Shown here: positions 24,772 through 32,768 of the stretch, piece after piece | Position numbering within the stretch: the first letter of the stretch is position 1 | Layout: each line of letters starts with the position of its first letter | Assembly (NCBI GenBank): GCA_018828205.1 | Contig: JAHJWA010000245.1 | Location: forward strand, 1-39,602 | Origin: Alphaproteobacteria bacterium | Lineage (GTDB): Bacteria > Pseudomonadota > Alphaproteobacteria > Sphingomonadales > Sphingomonadaceae | Reading direction: 5' to 3' | Length of the DNA: 39,602 nt | Program-made: the position numbers and the translations under genes | The notes under the pieces: model-generated | The model's input: only the letters and a program-made list of their open reading frames with translations | Database searches by the model: none | Told to the model about the DNA's origin: nothing

Positions 24772-25440
24772 ATGACACAGATGATCAAAGCTGATGCCGA
24801 ACGAGAGGCACCCTGCGCAGGACTACGTATCGGAGATGTAGCTCCGGACTTTTCTGCGCGAAGCACGACAGGAGATGTCCGCCTTTCGGATCACCGGGGG
24901 CGGTGGTTGATCCTGTTCTCGCACCCGGCCGATTTCACGCCCGTTTGCACGACCGAGTTCGTGGCCCTGGCTGAGTCAGCAGGCGAGTTTGAGCAGCGCG
25001 ATTGCGCGCTGATGGCGCTCTCTGTCGATAGCCTGTTCTCGCATTTCGCCTGGCTGCGACTGATCCGCGATCGCTACGATATCGAGGTGCGTTTTCCGAT
25101 TGTGGAGGACCCCACGCTCGTAATCGGCCGCGCTTATGGGATGGTCGCGCCGAACGATAACGACAGCGCGACAGTGCGGACGACATTCTTCATCGACCCC
25201 GAGGGGGTGATCCGTGCGATGACCTGCTATCCTGCCAATGTCGGTCGCTCGACGCCTGAAATGCTACGGACTCTCGACGCGCTTCAGGCAGTAGACAATG
25301 GCCCCGTATTGGCACCTGCCAACTGGAAGCCGGGCGAGGCATTGCTGGCTCAGCCCGATGCTTCGCTCGACACCGTATTTTCCGCAAAAGGCCAGACCGA
25401 CTGGTTCATGAAGGAAACCAAGCGAGGGTCGAAGAGATGA
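24772..25440 (+). CDS. 1-Cys peroxiredoxin (Prx6-like), second copy
   Basis: This is a 222-residue peroxiredoxin with peroxidatic Cys59 in HPADFTPVCTTE. It has three other Cys: one at 15, one in QRDCALM and one in MTCYPANVG. The layout follows Prx6, but it diverges from the copy at 15872 and has a longer N-terminus. It is divergent from the persulfide dioxygenase operon and overlaps the arsR gene by 4 nt (ATGA). Prx6-type enzymes can reduce persulfides as well as peroxides, which fits this context. Confidence 0.92.
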   Translation: MTQMIKADAEREAPCAGLRIGDVAPDFSARSTTGDVRLSDHRGRWLILFSHPADFTPVCTTEFVALAESAGEFEQRDCALMALSVDSLFSHFAWLRLIRDRYDIEVRFPIVEDPTLVIGRAYGMVAPNDNDSATVRTTFFIDPEGVIRAMTCYPANVGRSTPEMLRTLDALQAVDNGPVLAPANWKPGEALLAQPDASLDTVFSAKGQTDWFMKETKRGSKR

Positions 25441-25799
25441 CCGACGAAGATTTGGTCGATGCCTTGAAGGCTCTCGCGCACCCCGTGCGTTTGCGGATCA
25501 TGAAGGCGCTTTCCGGCACGGAACGCAATGTCGGAGAGATCGACGACGCAGCCGAGATCGGCCAGCCGACGCTTTCGCAGCAGCTAGCGGTCCTTCGCAA
25601 TGCGGGCCTCGTTAAGACCCGGAAGGATGCCAAGCTCGTCTATTACCGGATAGATGATGACAGGCTTGCGAAGGTTGTTGATGCGGCAGGAGATCTCGGC
25701 GGATTGGCCGTTAGACCCACGCGCCATCCGCGCCAGCCCGCACCTGGGGTGGCTAATTTTGCCAAGCTTGAAGGTCTATATCCGCTTGATGGGCGATAG
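25437..25799 (+). CDS. ArsR-family repressor without cysteines (BigR/SqrR position)
   Basis: This is a 120-residue winged-helix repressor: ALKALAHPVRLRIMKAL, then IGQPTLSQQLAVLRNAGLV as recognition helix and KLVYYRI as wing. Its neighbours are those of BigR/SqrR persulfide sensors, but those use two cysteines and this protein has none. The C-terminal extension (about 90-120) is Arg/Pro-rich. It must either sense by another route or depend on a partner such as the co-translated peroxiredoxin. It probably binds the palindrome at 24718-24736. Confidence 0.9.
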   Translation: MTDEDLVDALKALAHPVRLRIMKALSGTERNVGEIDDAAEIGQPTLSQQLAVLRNAGLVKTRKDAKLVYYRIDDDRLAKVVDAAGDLGGLAVRPTRHPRQPAPGVANFAKLEGLYPLDGR

Positions 25800-25955
25800 G
25801 TCCGAACCGGCCTCTTCGAATCAGCGTGAATATTATCGATCAGCGCGTGGCCGACGACTGATTTGAAATGGCCGCTTACAGGCAGTTCTAGCGGGATCCT
25901 GAATGACCGCCTTGGGGGCGCAAAGCGGACAACATGTAGCCTTGAAGAGAGACCC

Positions 25956-26876
25956 CTAGAGCGTCTCGCAGCGTAGCGCCTCAAGGCGCTCCGAACATAT
26001 CTCGTGAACGACGCGGCCGAGTTCTTCGACCTGCCTGCCCAGCCATTCGAGTTCTTCCTTCGTGATCCGGTAGTGCTTTGAGTAGCGTGCCTTGACGTAG
26101 GCTTCCTTGAGCTTCTCGAAGCGAGCGCGGTCGCGCTTCGTGTCGCGTGGCCAGATATAGGTCAGGCGCGGATCGATGCGCTCGGCTTGTGTGCGCAGGA
26201 ATCCGAGGTTGTGATTATGCGGTGTGTAGAAGGTACAAACCAGCAAGACGCTGTGATACAGACTCTCGACTGCCTGATGAAACTCGAACGCAGCGTGTTT
26301 ATTCATTCCTTCCTGTATCGCGTATAGAGCAAGCTTCACTCTGCCCTGGGCAGCTGGCATCCACTCGGCGAAATATTCCTGCGCCATCGCCAGCGCTTGT
26401 TCGGGCGTCTTGGGCTTGGGCTGGTGGAGTTCAGTGTCATCGCACTGGTAGAGCGCGATCCCGTCCTTGGCGATATCCATGAAGAAGTAGCGCCCATGCG
26501 CCAGGCCATCGTTCACTTCCTGCAGCGTATGGACGATGAAATTGACAGGCGTCCGCAGCGCACCGGTGATCGCCAGTTCCCGGTCGAGCCGCTCCTCGAG
26601 CTTGAGCCAATAGGCCACGCGATCGGCGATCCGCTTGTCGTTGACAATGATGAGCAGATCGTAGTCCGACTGGTAGCCCTTGGCGGTGTGGGGCTCGTCG
26701 ACCCATCCCCCACGCGCGTAGCTGCCATAGAGGATGATCTTGAGGATCCGGGCCTTCTTCTTCCACTCGTGTTTGGCAAGCGCCAGCGCATCGCCGAATT
26801 CGTCGAACACAATCTCGACGACGCGTTCCAGTTCGCGCTGCTTGGTGGGAGGAAGATGATCGAGATCGGTGCGCAT
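25956..26876 (-). CDS. Nucleotidyltransferase-HEPN fusion protein (MNT-HEPN)
   Basis: This is a 306-residue protein with an MNT-type nucleotidyltransferase domain and a C-terminal HEPN domain. The start ATG at 26876 follows AAGGA by 8 nt; the frame is open upstream to 27074 but without family similarity. The MNT motif is GSYARG (51-56) with D71 and D73 (SDYDLLI). The third acidic position is occupied by N112 (PVNFIV). The HEPN part (about 155-300) includes HQAVESLYHSVLLVCT and ends with ARYSKHYRI. Two-gene MNT/HEPN pairs are toxin-antitoxin systems in which MNT modifies HEPN; the fused form may be self-regulated or defensive. It sits between copG and the cargo. Confidence 0.85.
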   Translation of the reverse strand: MRTDLDHLPPTKQRELERVVEIVFDEFGDALALAKHEWKKKARILKIILYGSYARGGWVDEPHTAKGYQSDYDLLIIVNDKRIADRVAYWLKLEERLDRELAITGALRTPVNFIVHTLQEVNDGLAHGRYFFMDIAKDGIALYQCDDTELHQPKPKTPEQALAMAQEYFAEWMPAAQGRVKLALYAIQEGMNKHAAFEFHQAVESLYHSVLLVCTFYTPHNHNLGFLRTQAERIDPRLTYIWPRDTKRDRARFEKLKEAYVKARYSKHYRITKEELEWLGRQVEELGRVVHEICSERLEALRCETL

Positions 26877-27054
26877 TGATTCATCCTTAGCAAGCTGCTG
26901 GAATGGTTGCACCCTTACAATACTGCACGGTGCGATGACCGGCTCCAACAAGCGCCCTCTGCTCTTCGAAACCCGCCGAGCGGGAACTTCAAACGGCGCG
27001 GCCGACGAGAACTTCGCCAAGCCGCTACCGATCTTTCCTGTCCCGAGATCGTCT

Positions 27055-27486
27055 TCAGCCATGGTCCTCACCAAGCTCGCCCACCCGTATCAGATCGTCC
27101 GCCAGATGCGTATCGCGCTCCATGTGCCGGGCAAGCGCCTCGACAAAATTCTCGAACCGCTTCTCGACGCCTGCCCGGACCGCAGCCGAAGGCTGGCTTG
27201 CAGGCGGCGGCGTGGCGGCGAGCCATGTCCGAAGATACAGCGCGAAGGCTTCGTTGCCGACTTCCACATGATAATCGAGCTTCTGCAATTGCCGCGTGAT
27301 CCGGTCGAGGCGCCGGCTGAATGCGGCCTCCATCCGCTCGGATCCGTCAGGCGAAAGAAACGAGGCGATCGCCGCTTCAACCACCGATGCCTGCGATACC
27401 CGCTTGCGACCCGCATAGTCGGCCAGCTGCCGCGACAGGTCGGGCGGGAGCCGGAAGGTGTGCTTGATCCGGTTGCCCTTTCTCAC
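27055..27486 (-). CDS. CopG-like ribbon-helix-helix protein
   Basis: This is a 143-residue DNA-binding protein. The ribbon-helix-helix lies at the N-terminus: IKHTFRLPPDLSRQLADYA then VSQASVVEAAIASFL. The rest is helical and may mediate oligomer contacts. It overlaps traG by 4 nt. In related elements this gene sits between traG and trbB and is thought to control or help transfer; here its 3' neighbour is the MNT-HEPN gene instead of trbB. Confidence 0.9.
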   Translation of the reverse strand: MRKGNRIKHTFRLPPDLSRQLADYAGRKRVSQASVVEAAIASFLSPDGSERMEAAFSRRLDRITRQLQKLDYHVEVGNEAFALYLRTWLAATPPPASQPSAAVRAGVEKRFENFVEALARHMERDTHLADDLIRVGELGEDHG

Positions 27487-29480
27487 AGATCGATCCCATC
27501 GCCGGGATCGAGCGCGGCCCGCCGCGCATTGGCGCGCATCCGGTCCGTAATCTGCCTGTTTCTGACGGCATCGTCGTCATCCCGCCGATCGGTGAAATCA
27601 AACTCGTTGGGAGGCGGTGACCGGGGCGGCAACACGTCCTCGTGTTCCGGCAAGTCGGGCTCACGGCGAATGCCGCCCTCGCCCGCGGTGTCTAATGCTT
27701 CCTCCTCTTCCGGGACCACCACCGCCGCAGGATCGGGCCGGACATTCGGCGAGGCGATTACATCGCCCCAGTCGTCGCTCCGGGTGCTGTTGCCCGATTG
27801 CTTCACGACAGGTGGCCGATCGATCCGCGTCTTCAGTCTCGGATCGGCATAATAGCGCGCCTTCTTCGCGCGGATCGGATGAGCACCTGCGAGCATGACG
27901 ATCTCGTCGGTATCGGGCAGCTGCATGATCTCGCCCTGGGTGAGCAGAGCCCGGGCGGTTTCGGTCCGGGATACCATCAGGTGCCCGAGCCAGGGCGACA
28001 GGCGGTGCCCGGCATAATTCTTCATCGCGCGCAGCTCGGTGGCCGTGCCGAGCGACTCCGAGATGCGCTTGGCGGTGCGTTCGTCGTTGGTGGCGAAGCA
28101 GACGCGGACATGACAATTGTCGAGGATGGCATTGTTCTGTCCGTAGGCCTTTTCGATCTGGTTGAGCGATTGCGCGATCAGGAACGCCTTGATGCCGTAG
28201 CCCGCCATGAAGGCGAGCGCGCTTTCAAAGAAGTCGAGGCGGCCCAGCGCCGGAAACTCGTCGAGCATCAGGAGCAGGCGCCGGCGATCCGATCCTTCCT
28301 CGAGGTCTTCCGTGAGGCGGCGCCCCAGCTGGTTGAGGATCAGGCGAACGAGCGGTTTGGTCCGGCTGATGTCCGAGGGCGGAACGACGAGGTAAAGCGT
28401 CGCCGGGCGCTTCGGATCGACGAGGTCGGCAATGCGCCAGTCGCACTGCCGCGTAACACTGGCGATCACGGGGTCGCGGTACAGGCCTAGGAACGACATG
28501 GCGGTCGAGAGCACGCCAGAGCGTTCGTTCTCCGATTTGTTGAGCAGTTCGCGCGCGGCGCTCGCCACGACCGGATGAACGCCGTCCTCGCCCAGATGCG
28601 GCGTCTGCATCATCGCGGCGAGTGTCGCCTCGATCGACCGCTTCGGATCAGAAAGGAAGGACGCGACACCTGCGAGCGTCTTGTCCTCTTCGGCATAGAG
28701 AACGTGGAGGATCGCGCCGACCAGTAGCGCATGGCTGGTCTTTTCCCAGTGGTTGCGCCGCTCGAGCGAGCCTTCGGGATCGACCAGCACGTCGGCGATG
28801 TTCTGCACGTCGCGCACTTCGCCGACGCCGCGCCGCACTTCCATCAACGGGTTAAAGGCGGCCGAGGCCGCGTTGGTCGGATCGAACAGGAGGACGCGGC
28901 TGAACTTGGCGCGAAAACCAGCGGTCAGTTCCCAGTTCTCGCCCTTGATGTCGTGAACGACCGCCGAGTGGGGCCAGGTCAGCAGTGTCGGCACGACGAG
29001 GCCGACGCCCTTGCCGCTGCGCGTCGGCGCGAAGCACAGCACATGTTCGGGCCCGTCGTGACGCAAGTAGAGATTGGCGCACTGGCCGATCACCACGCCC
29101 TTGCCAGCGAGGAGGCCGGCATCGGCGATGTCGGAGCGCGTTGCCCAGCGCGCCGAGCCGTAGGTCGCGCTGTTGCGTTGTTCACGGGCGCGCCACACCG
29201 ACATGGTGATCGCGACCACCACCGAGATCAGCCCGCCCGACGCTGCGATCATGCCGCCGGTCTCGAATATGCGCGGGGCATAGGCCTCGTAGCTGAACCA
29301 CCACCAGAAGATCGCATAGGGCGGGTAGACCGGCATGCCGAAAGCGGTGAACCAGGCCCGGCCAAGCTCGGTCTGATATCCAAGCTCGGCAGCTGTCCAT
29401 TGCGTAGCGGCCCAGATGCCGCCCAGCGTCAGGGTGAACACGGCGAGGATCTGGCCCCACAGGATTCTGGTTGCCGACAT
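27483..29480 (-). CDS. traG: TraG, type IV coupling protein (VirD4 family)
   Basis: This is a 665-residue inner membrane ATPase that recruits the relaxase-DNA complex to the secretion channel. Two N-terminal membrane segments (about 8-25 and 78-95) precede a soluble part. Walker A is APTRSGKGVG at 151-160, Walker B is LLLMLDEFPALG near 405. The C-terminal 100 residues are acidic and proline-rich. AGGAG lies before the ATG inside a hairpin (29482-29503). The gene is intact. It belongs with copG and the trb genes, although the latter are displaced. Confidence 0.96.
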   Translation of the reverse strand: MSATRILWGQILAVFTLTLGGIWAATQWTAAELGYQTELGRAWFTAFGMPVYPPYAIFWWWFSYEAYAPRIFETGGMIAASGGLISVVVAITMSVWRAREQRNSATYGSARWATRSDIADAGLLAGKGVVIGQCANLYLRHDGPEHVLCFAPTRSGKGVGLVVPTLLTWPHSAVVHDIKGENWELTAGFRAKFSRVLLFDPTNAASAAFNPLMEVRRGVGEVRDVQNIADVLVDPEGSLERRNHWEKTSHALLVGAILHVLYAEEDKTLAGVASFLSDPKRSIEATLAAMMQTPHLGEDGVHPVVASAARELLNKSENERSGVLSTAMSFLGLYRDPVIASVTRQCDWRIADLVDPKRPATLYLVVPPSDISRTKPLVRLILNQLGRRLTEDLEEGSDRRRLLLMLDEFPALGRLDFFESALAFMAGYGIKAFLIAQSLNQIEKAYGQNNAILDNCHVRVCFATNDERTAKRISESLGTATELRAMKNYAGHRLSPWLGHLMVSRTETARALLTQGEIMQLPDTDEIVMLAGAHPIRAKKARYYADPRLKTRIDRPPVVKQSGNSTRSDDWGDVIASPNVRPDPAAVVVPEEEEALDTAGEGGIRREPDLPEHEDVLPPRSPPPNEFDFTDRRDDDDAVRNRQITDRMRANARRAALDPGDGIDL

Positions 29481-29481
29481 G

Positions 29482-29503
29482 CTGTCTCCTTTGCAGGAGG
29501 CAG
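29482..29503 (-). promoter_or_regulatory. Hairpin covering the traG ribosome binding site
   Basis: CTGTCTCCT (29482-29490) and AGGAGGCAG (29495-29503) pair around a TTGC loop with one mismatch. On the minus strand the traG Shine-Dalgarno AGGAG lies in the 3' arm, 4-6 nt before the ATG. This could hold back traG translation until the hairpin opens. Confidence 0.5.
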
Positions 29504-29578
29504 CAGGCCGAACGGGAACGTCATTTCAAGCGCGGTGCCGGGCGAATCGCGGTCTGGCGCAGGCAAAGAAGCGGGCGG

Positions 29579-30295
29579 CTAGAGAGCCTCGCAAGCGAAC
29601 GCGGGTTCCCCGGACCATGTCAGACGGTACATGTTTCCTTGGGCGACAGACTGCACGACATTGGGCCACAGGGCGGCGATGCAGGTTCCGTCCGCATGGC
29701 GGACCGAGGGATAGATGATCCCGTTATGCCCTTCGCCGCGCGCCTGGGCCGCAAGAGCATTGCCCGCCGGATAGCCCTTCGCCGTATCGTGCTCAAGGCC
29801 GGGATGATCGGGAAGACCGCGCAGATCGACGAACACGCCCGACATGCTGGCGATCATCTCGCCATATTCGACGACGGCATGTAAATCGCCCGCATCGGCC
29901 AGGGCTCTCGTCAGGTGATGGCCCACTTCGGCAATGCAGGTTTCCACCGCCAGGGCGGCGTACCAGGCACCGCGATTTGCGGGATTGAAACGGCCCGGCT
30001 CGCGCGGTTTGGCATAGGCGAAGCTCGCATTGATGAAACGGGCATGGGGCACGCCGTGAACCAGCTCATCGGCGGTCAACGCCCCAAGCCCGCGTTCCTC
30101 GGCAATCAGCCGCCCGCTGGTCGCGCCCTCGACCTCGGCCAGAAGGACAAGATCGTCATCATCGTCGGCCAAGGGTGCCATGACCGCTGCGCGCAGCCGC
30201 GCGCTCGGCACAAGCCTGATGGTCCGCTCGAAGGCCTCGCGGATCGTCGGAAGGTCGGCGAGAGGCCGGTTTGCCGGCTCCTCAGAGCCCGCCAC
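29579..30295 (-). CDS. RES-domain toxin
   Basis: This is a 238-residue protein. The RES domain runs from about 75 to 230: RFINASFAYAKPREPGRFN, AWYAALAVETCIAEVGHH, then YPSVRHADGTCIAALWP. Family members degrade NAD+ and stop growth. The gene overlaps its antitoxin partner by 14 nt. Both sit between the relaxase and traG. The likely role is maintenance of the element in the host. Confidence 0.9.
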   Translation of the reverse strand: MAGSEEPANRPLADLPTIREAFERTIRLVPSARLRAAVMAPLADDDDDLVLLAEVEGATSGRLIAEERGLGALTADELVHGVPHARFINASFAYAKPREPGRFNPANRGAWYAALAVETCIAEVGHHLTRALADAGDLHAVVEYGEMIASMSGVFVDLRGLPDHPGLEHDTAKGYPAGNALAAQARGEGHNGIIYPSVRHADGTCIAALWPNVVQSVAQGNMYRLTWSGEPAFACEAL

Positions 30296-30713
30296 GAAGC
30301 GCGTCGATATACTGCCGGGTTTCCAGCATGCGCGGGATGCCGCCGGCGATCATCGCCTGCACCGGGGAAAGCCGGTCGAACACCGGCGCTGTGTTCGCCA
30401 GCTTCGGCCAGCGATCCGCCATGTCGTCGGCGAACAGGAGATGCAGCCCCTTGAACAGGCCGATCAGCGCCGAGGCGCGGGTCAGCTGGTCTTGGCTGAG
30501 CGTGCCTTCCCATGTTCCCGCTTTCATCCGGTCCCACGTGCTCTCGGAGACACCGAGCAATGCCGCGCCTTCCGCATTGCTGCCGTCCCAGGCATCGACG
30601 AGCCGAAGCACGGCCTTTACCGCGGCGCCGGTCAGGCGGCGACGATCGTCATCGGCGGCAAAGGTCTGCAGTCCGCGCCGGGCTTCGACTTGCTGAAAAG
30701 CTGCACTGGCCAT
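30282..30713 (-). CDS. Xre/MbcA/ParS-type antitoxin partner of the RES toxin
   Basis: This is a 143-residue antitoxin starting at the ATG at 30713 (MASAAFQQVEARRG). The helical N-terminal part includes AVLRLVDAWDGSNAEGAALLGVSESTWDRM, a Xre-type HTH. The C-terminal part (LFADDMADRWPKLANTAPVF...) is the DUF2384 toxin-binding region. An array of GCATC/GATGC half-sites directly precedes the start, consistent with autorepression. Pairing with RES toxins is well established for this family. Confidence 0.9.
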   Translation of the reverse strand: MASAAFQQVEARRGLQTFAADDDRRRLTGAAVKAVLRLVDAWDGSNAEGAALLGVSESTWDRMKAGTWEGTLSQDQLTRASALIGLFKGLHLLFADDMADRWPKLANTAPVFDRLSPVQAMIAGGIPRMLETRQYIDALRGGL

Positions 30714-30716
30714 ATC

Positions 30717-30743
30717 GCATCTCCTGATGCGTTTATATGCATC
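30717..30743. promoter_or_regulatory. Antitoxin operator candidate with three GCATC/GATGC half-sites
   Basis: GCATC (30717-30721), GATGC (30726-30730) and GCATC (30739-30743) give two overlapping inverted repeats with 4- and 8-bp spacers in the promoter of the toxin-antitoxin pair. The region overlaps the ribosome site of the antitoxin. Confidence 0.55.
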
Positions 30744-30785
30744 ACATGGTGTCATTGTCAAGGTTTGTCTTATTGGGACCTATCC

Positions 30786-32555
30786 TCAAAGGGCTGGACC
30801 TCGCGAGCGGGCAAAGCTCCAGTCGACGCCGCCGCGTTGGTTGATACGGCCGCTCACTTCCTGACCCAGATGGCGTTCGAGGTCCTGCCGCCAGGGAACG
30901 AGCTGGAACCCCATGCCGTTGTCGATCATGGCGAAGCGGCCCGAAGCGAGGGACACGCGCTCGCGGTAGATTCCGGCCACATGATCACCGGCCTCGGTCG
31001 GCTGCGCGACTCCACCATGGCGTGCGGCCAGGGCCTTCCCTGTTTCCGCGAGTTCGCGATCGCGCAGGGTATCAAGGAGACCTCGCGCAAAGACGATGCG
31101 CTGTCCCTGTCGCCTGGCGAGCCCCTCATCGATCAGAACTTCCGCGCGCCGGGCCAGGGCATTGCGAACCTCCGAACCGAACCCGCCTGCCAGCGGATGC
31201 GGCTCAGGCGAGACGAGCTGGCGGTCGAGCCATGTCGCGCCGCGCGCCCTGATCTGGCTGGCAATCGAGAGGTCCGACCGCGTCAGCAGGCTGGCCTGCT
31301 GTCGTCCCTTGCGATCGGTCCATGTGCCGGTCTCGACGATCGCGCCGGGTGTGGCATCGCCGGTCCGCTCGAAGTCGGGAAAGCGCAGATGATGCGCGCG
31401 GCCGTCGATCCCGTCGACGATGGCATAGGCCTCGCCGGTGAGCTCGTCGTGCAGTCCGCGTTCGACCAGCCTTCCGGTCACGCGCTCGCCGCCGGATCGC
31501 GCGTGCACAGAGAAGCGTCCAGCATCGCCGCCATGCTCCTGTGTAGCCATCGCCCGGTGCATGGTTCTGATGATGTCTCCGCGATCGCCGAGCTCGCGAA
31601 GCGTCGGCTCCAGGTCATGCGCCAGCGTCCAGCTGGCGGCTCCGACTTTTTCGGCCAGCCCCATGCGTTCGAGCACCTGCGCACGGCCCAACAGGAATGT
31701 GCGATCCTTGCGCTTGCCCGATTCGCCCTCGGGCCGGAGATCGACGACACCGTGCGCGTCCCACTCTTTCTGAAGACGGCGGTCGAGACCGGTCCAGCGC
31801 TCGGCGTCGACCTCGCGGCGAAGCGCTTGTCTGATATCGCGCTCGCTGCGCGGACCCAGCTCGAGGGTCGCGCGCTCTTCGGCGCGGGCGCGCAGCCCTT
31901 CGCTGATGTAGCCACGATCGATGACGAGGTCCCTCCCATCGTCGGCTATCCCGCGGACCAGGACATGGATGTGAGGGTTGTCGGTGTTCCAGTGATCCAC
32001 CGCCACCCAGTCGAGACGCGTATCGAGGTCGCTGGCCATGTCCTCCATCAGCTCGCGGGCGAAAGTGCGCAGATCGGCCAGATCGTTCGCGTCCTCCGGC
32101 GAGACGATGAAGCGGAAGTGATGCCGGTCGTCCTCGCAGCGCTGCGCGAAGACGTCGCCATCGGCGCGTTCGGACCGCGCATCGAACATCTGTCCTGACG
32201 ATCCATCGCGGGTGACTCCGTCGCGTTCGAGATAGGTGACATGGCGGGCGAGCGGCGCCGAACGAAATCGGGCACCCCGGTGCCGCACGACCCGCGCCTT
32301 GATGACGACGCGCCTGCGAAACGCGTCGCGGCGGGACCGGAGCGCGGCGCGCCCGCCGCGTCCGAGATGCCCGGTGCCCCGGCCGGCTCTGCCGCGTCCA
32401 AGCGGCGTAAAGCCTGCCCTGCGCGAGACCTGGAGCACGCGCCCGACAAGCGAGTTGGCCTTGCGCCAGGACCCCGCTCCGCTGTCGCGCGAACGGCCCG
32501 GCCTGATATCGAAATCATCGCCCGACACGGATGGCAGATCCGGGCGACGGCGCAT
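30786..32555 (-). CDS. Relaxase, DUF3363 family (VirD2-like)
   Basis: This is a 589-residue relaxase that nicks the transfer origin and leads the DNA through the secretion system. After a basic N-terminus (1-95) come HVTYLERDG with candidate catalytic Tyr108, then HHFRFIVSPED and HWNTDNPHIHVLVRG, in which H195 and H197 (with H188) form the metal triad. The DUF3363 region follows to the C-terminus (PWRQDLERHLGQEV near the end). The start at 32555 matches the family opening RRPD...DDFDIRPGR. The gap of 213 bp to the preceding transglycosylase is a candidate site for oriT. Confidence 0.92.
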   Translation of the reverse strand: MRRRPDLPSVSGDDFDIRPGRSRDSGAGSWRKANSLVGRVLQVSRRAGFTPLGRGRAGRGTGHLGRGGRAALRSRRDAFRRRVVIKARVVRHRGARFRSAPLARHVTYLERDGVTRDGSSGQMFDARSERADGDVFAQRCEDDRHHFRFIVSPEDANDLADLRTFARELMEDMASDLDTRLDWVAVDHWNTDNPHIHVLVRGIADDGRDLVIDRGYISEGLRARAEERATLELGPRSERDIRQALRREVDAERWTGLDRRLQKEWDAHGVVDLRPEGESGKRKDRTFLLGRAQVLERMGLAEKVGAASWTLAHDLEPTLRELGDRGDIIRTMHRAMATQEHGGDAGRFSVHARSGGERVTGRLVERGLHDELTGEAYAIVDGIDGRAHHLRFPDFERTGDATPGAIVETGTWTDRKGRQQASLLTRSDLSIASQIRARGATWLDRQLVSPEPHPLAGGFGSEVRNALARRAEVLIDEGLARRQGQRIVFARGLLDTLRDRELAETGKALAARHGGVAQPTEAGDHVAGIYRERVSLASGRFAMIDNGMGFQLVPWRQDLERHLGQEVSGRINQRGGVDWSFARSRGPAL

Positions 32556-32768
32556 TTGCCGCTGAATTCAGGAGGGAATTTCGGTGTGGCGACGACAGGG
32601 CCAGAGGCGCGACGGCGCTGAATGTCGAAGAAAACCAACCACCTGCAGCCCGGCCGACGGCGCTGCTTTTATCTCGCCATCCTCTCTTTCCTTTTCTGAT
32701 GGTTCCGCCTGTCCTTCGCCACGCTTCGCCAGTCGACGAAGTCGCGCGCTGCGATGCGCAAACCGGCG

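Noticed and set aside
26877..27074. N-terminal extension of the MNT-HEPN frame to 27074
   Set aside because: A good ribosome site precedes the internal ATG at 26876 and the extension shows no domain; it overlaps copG.
30180..32198. Plus-strand frame of 672 codons
   Set aside because: It is antisense to the relaxase and antitoxin genes; long antisense frames are common at this GC content.
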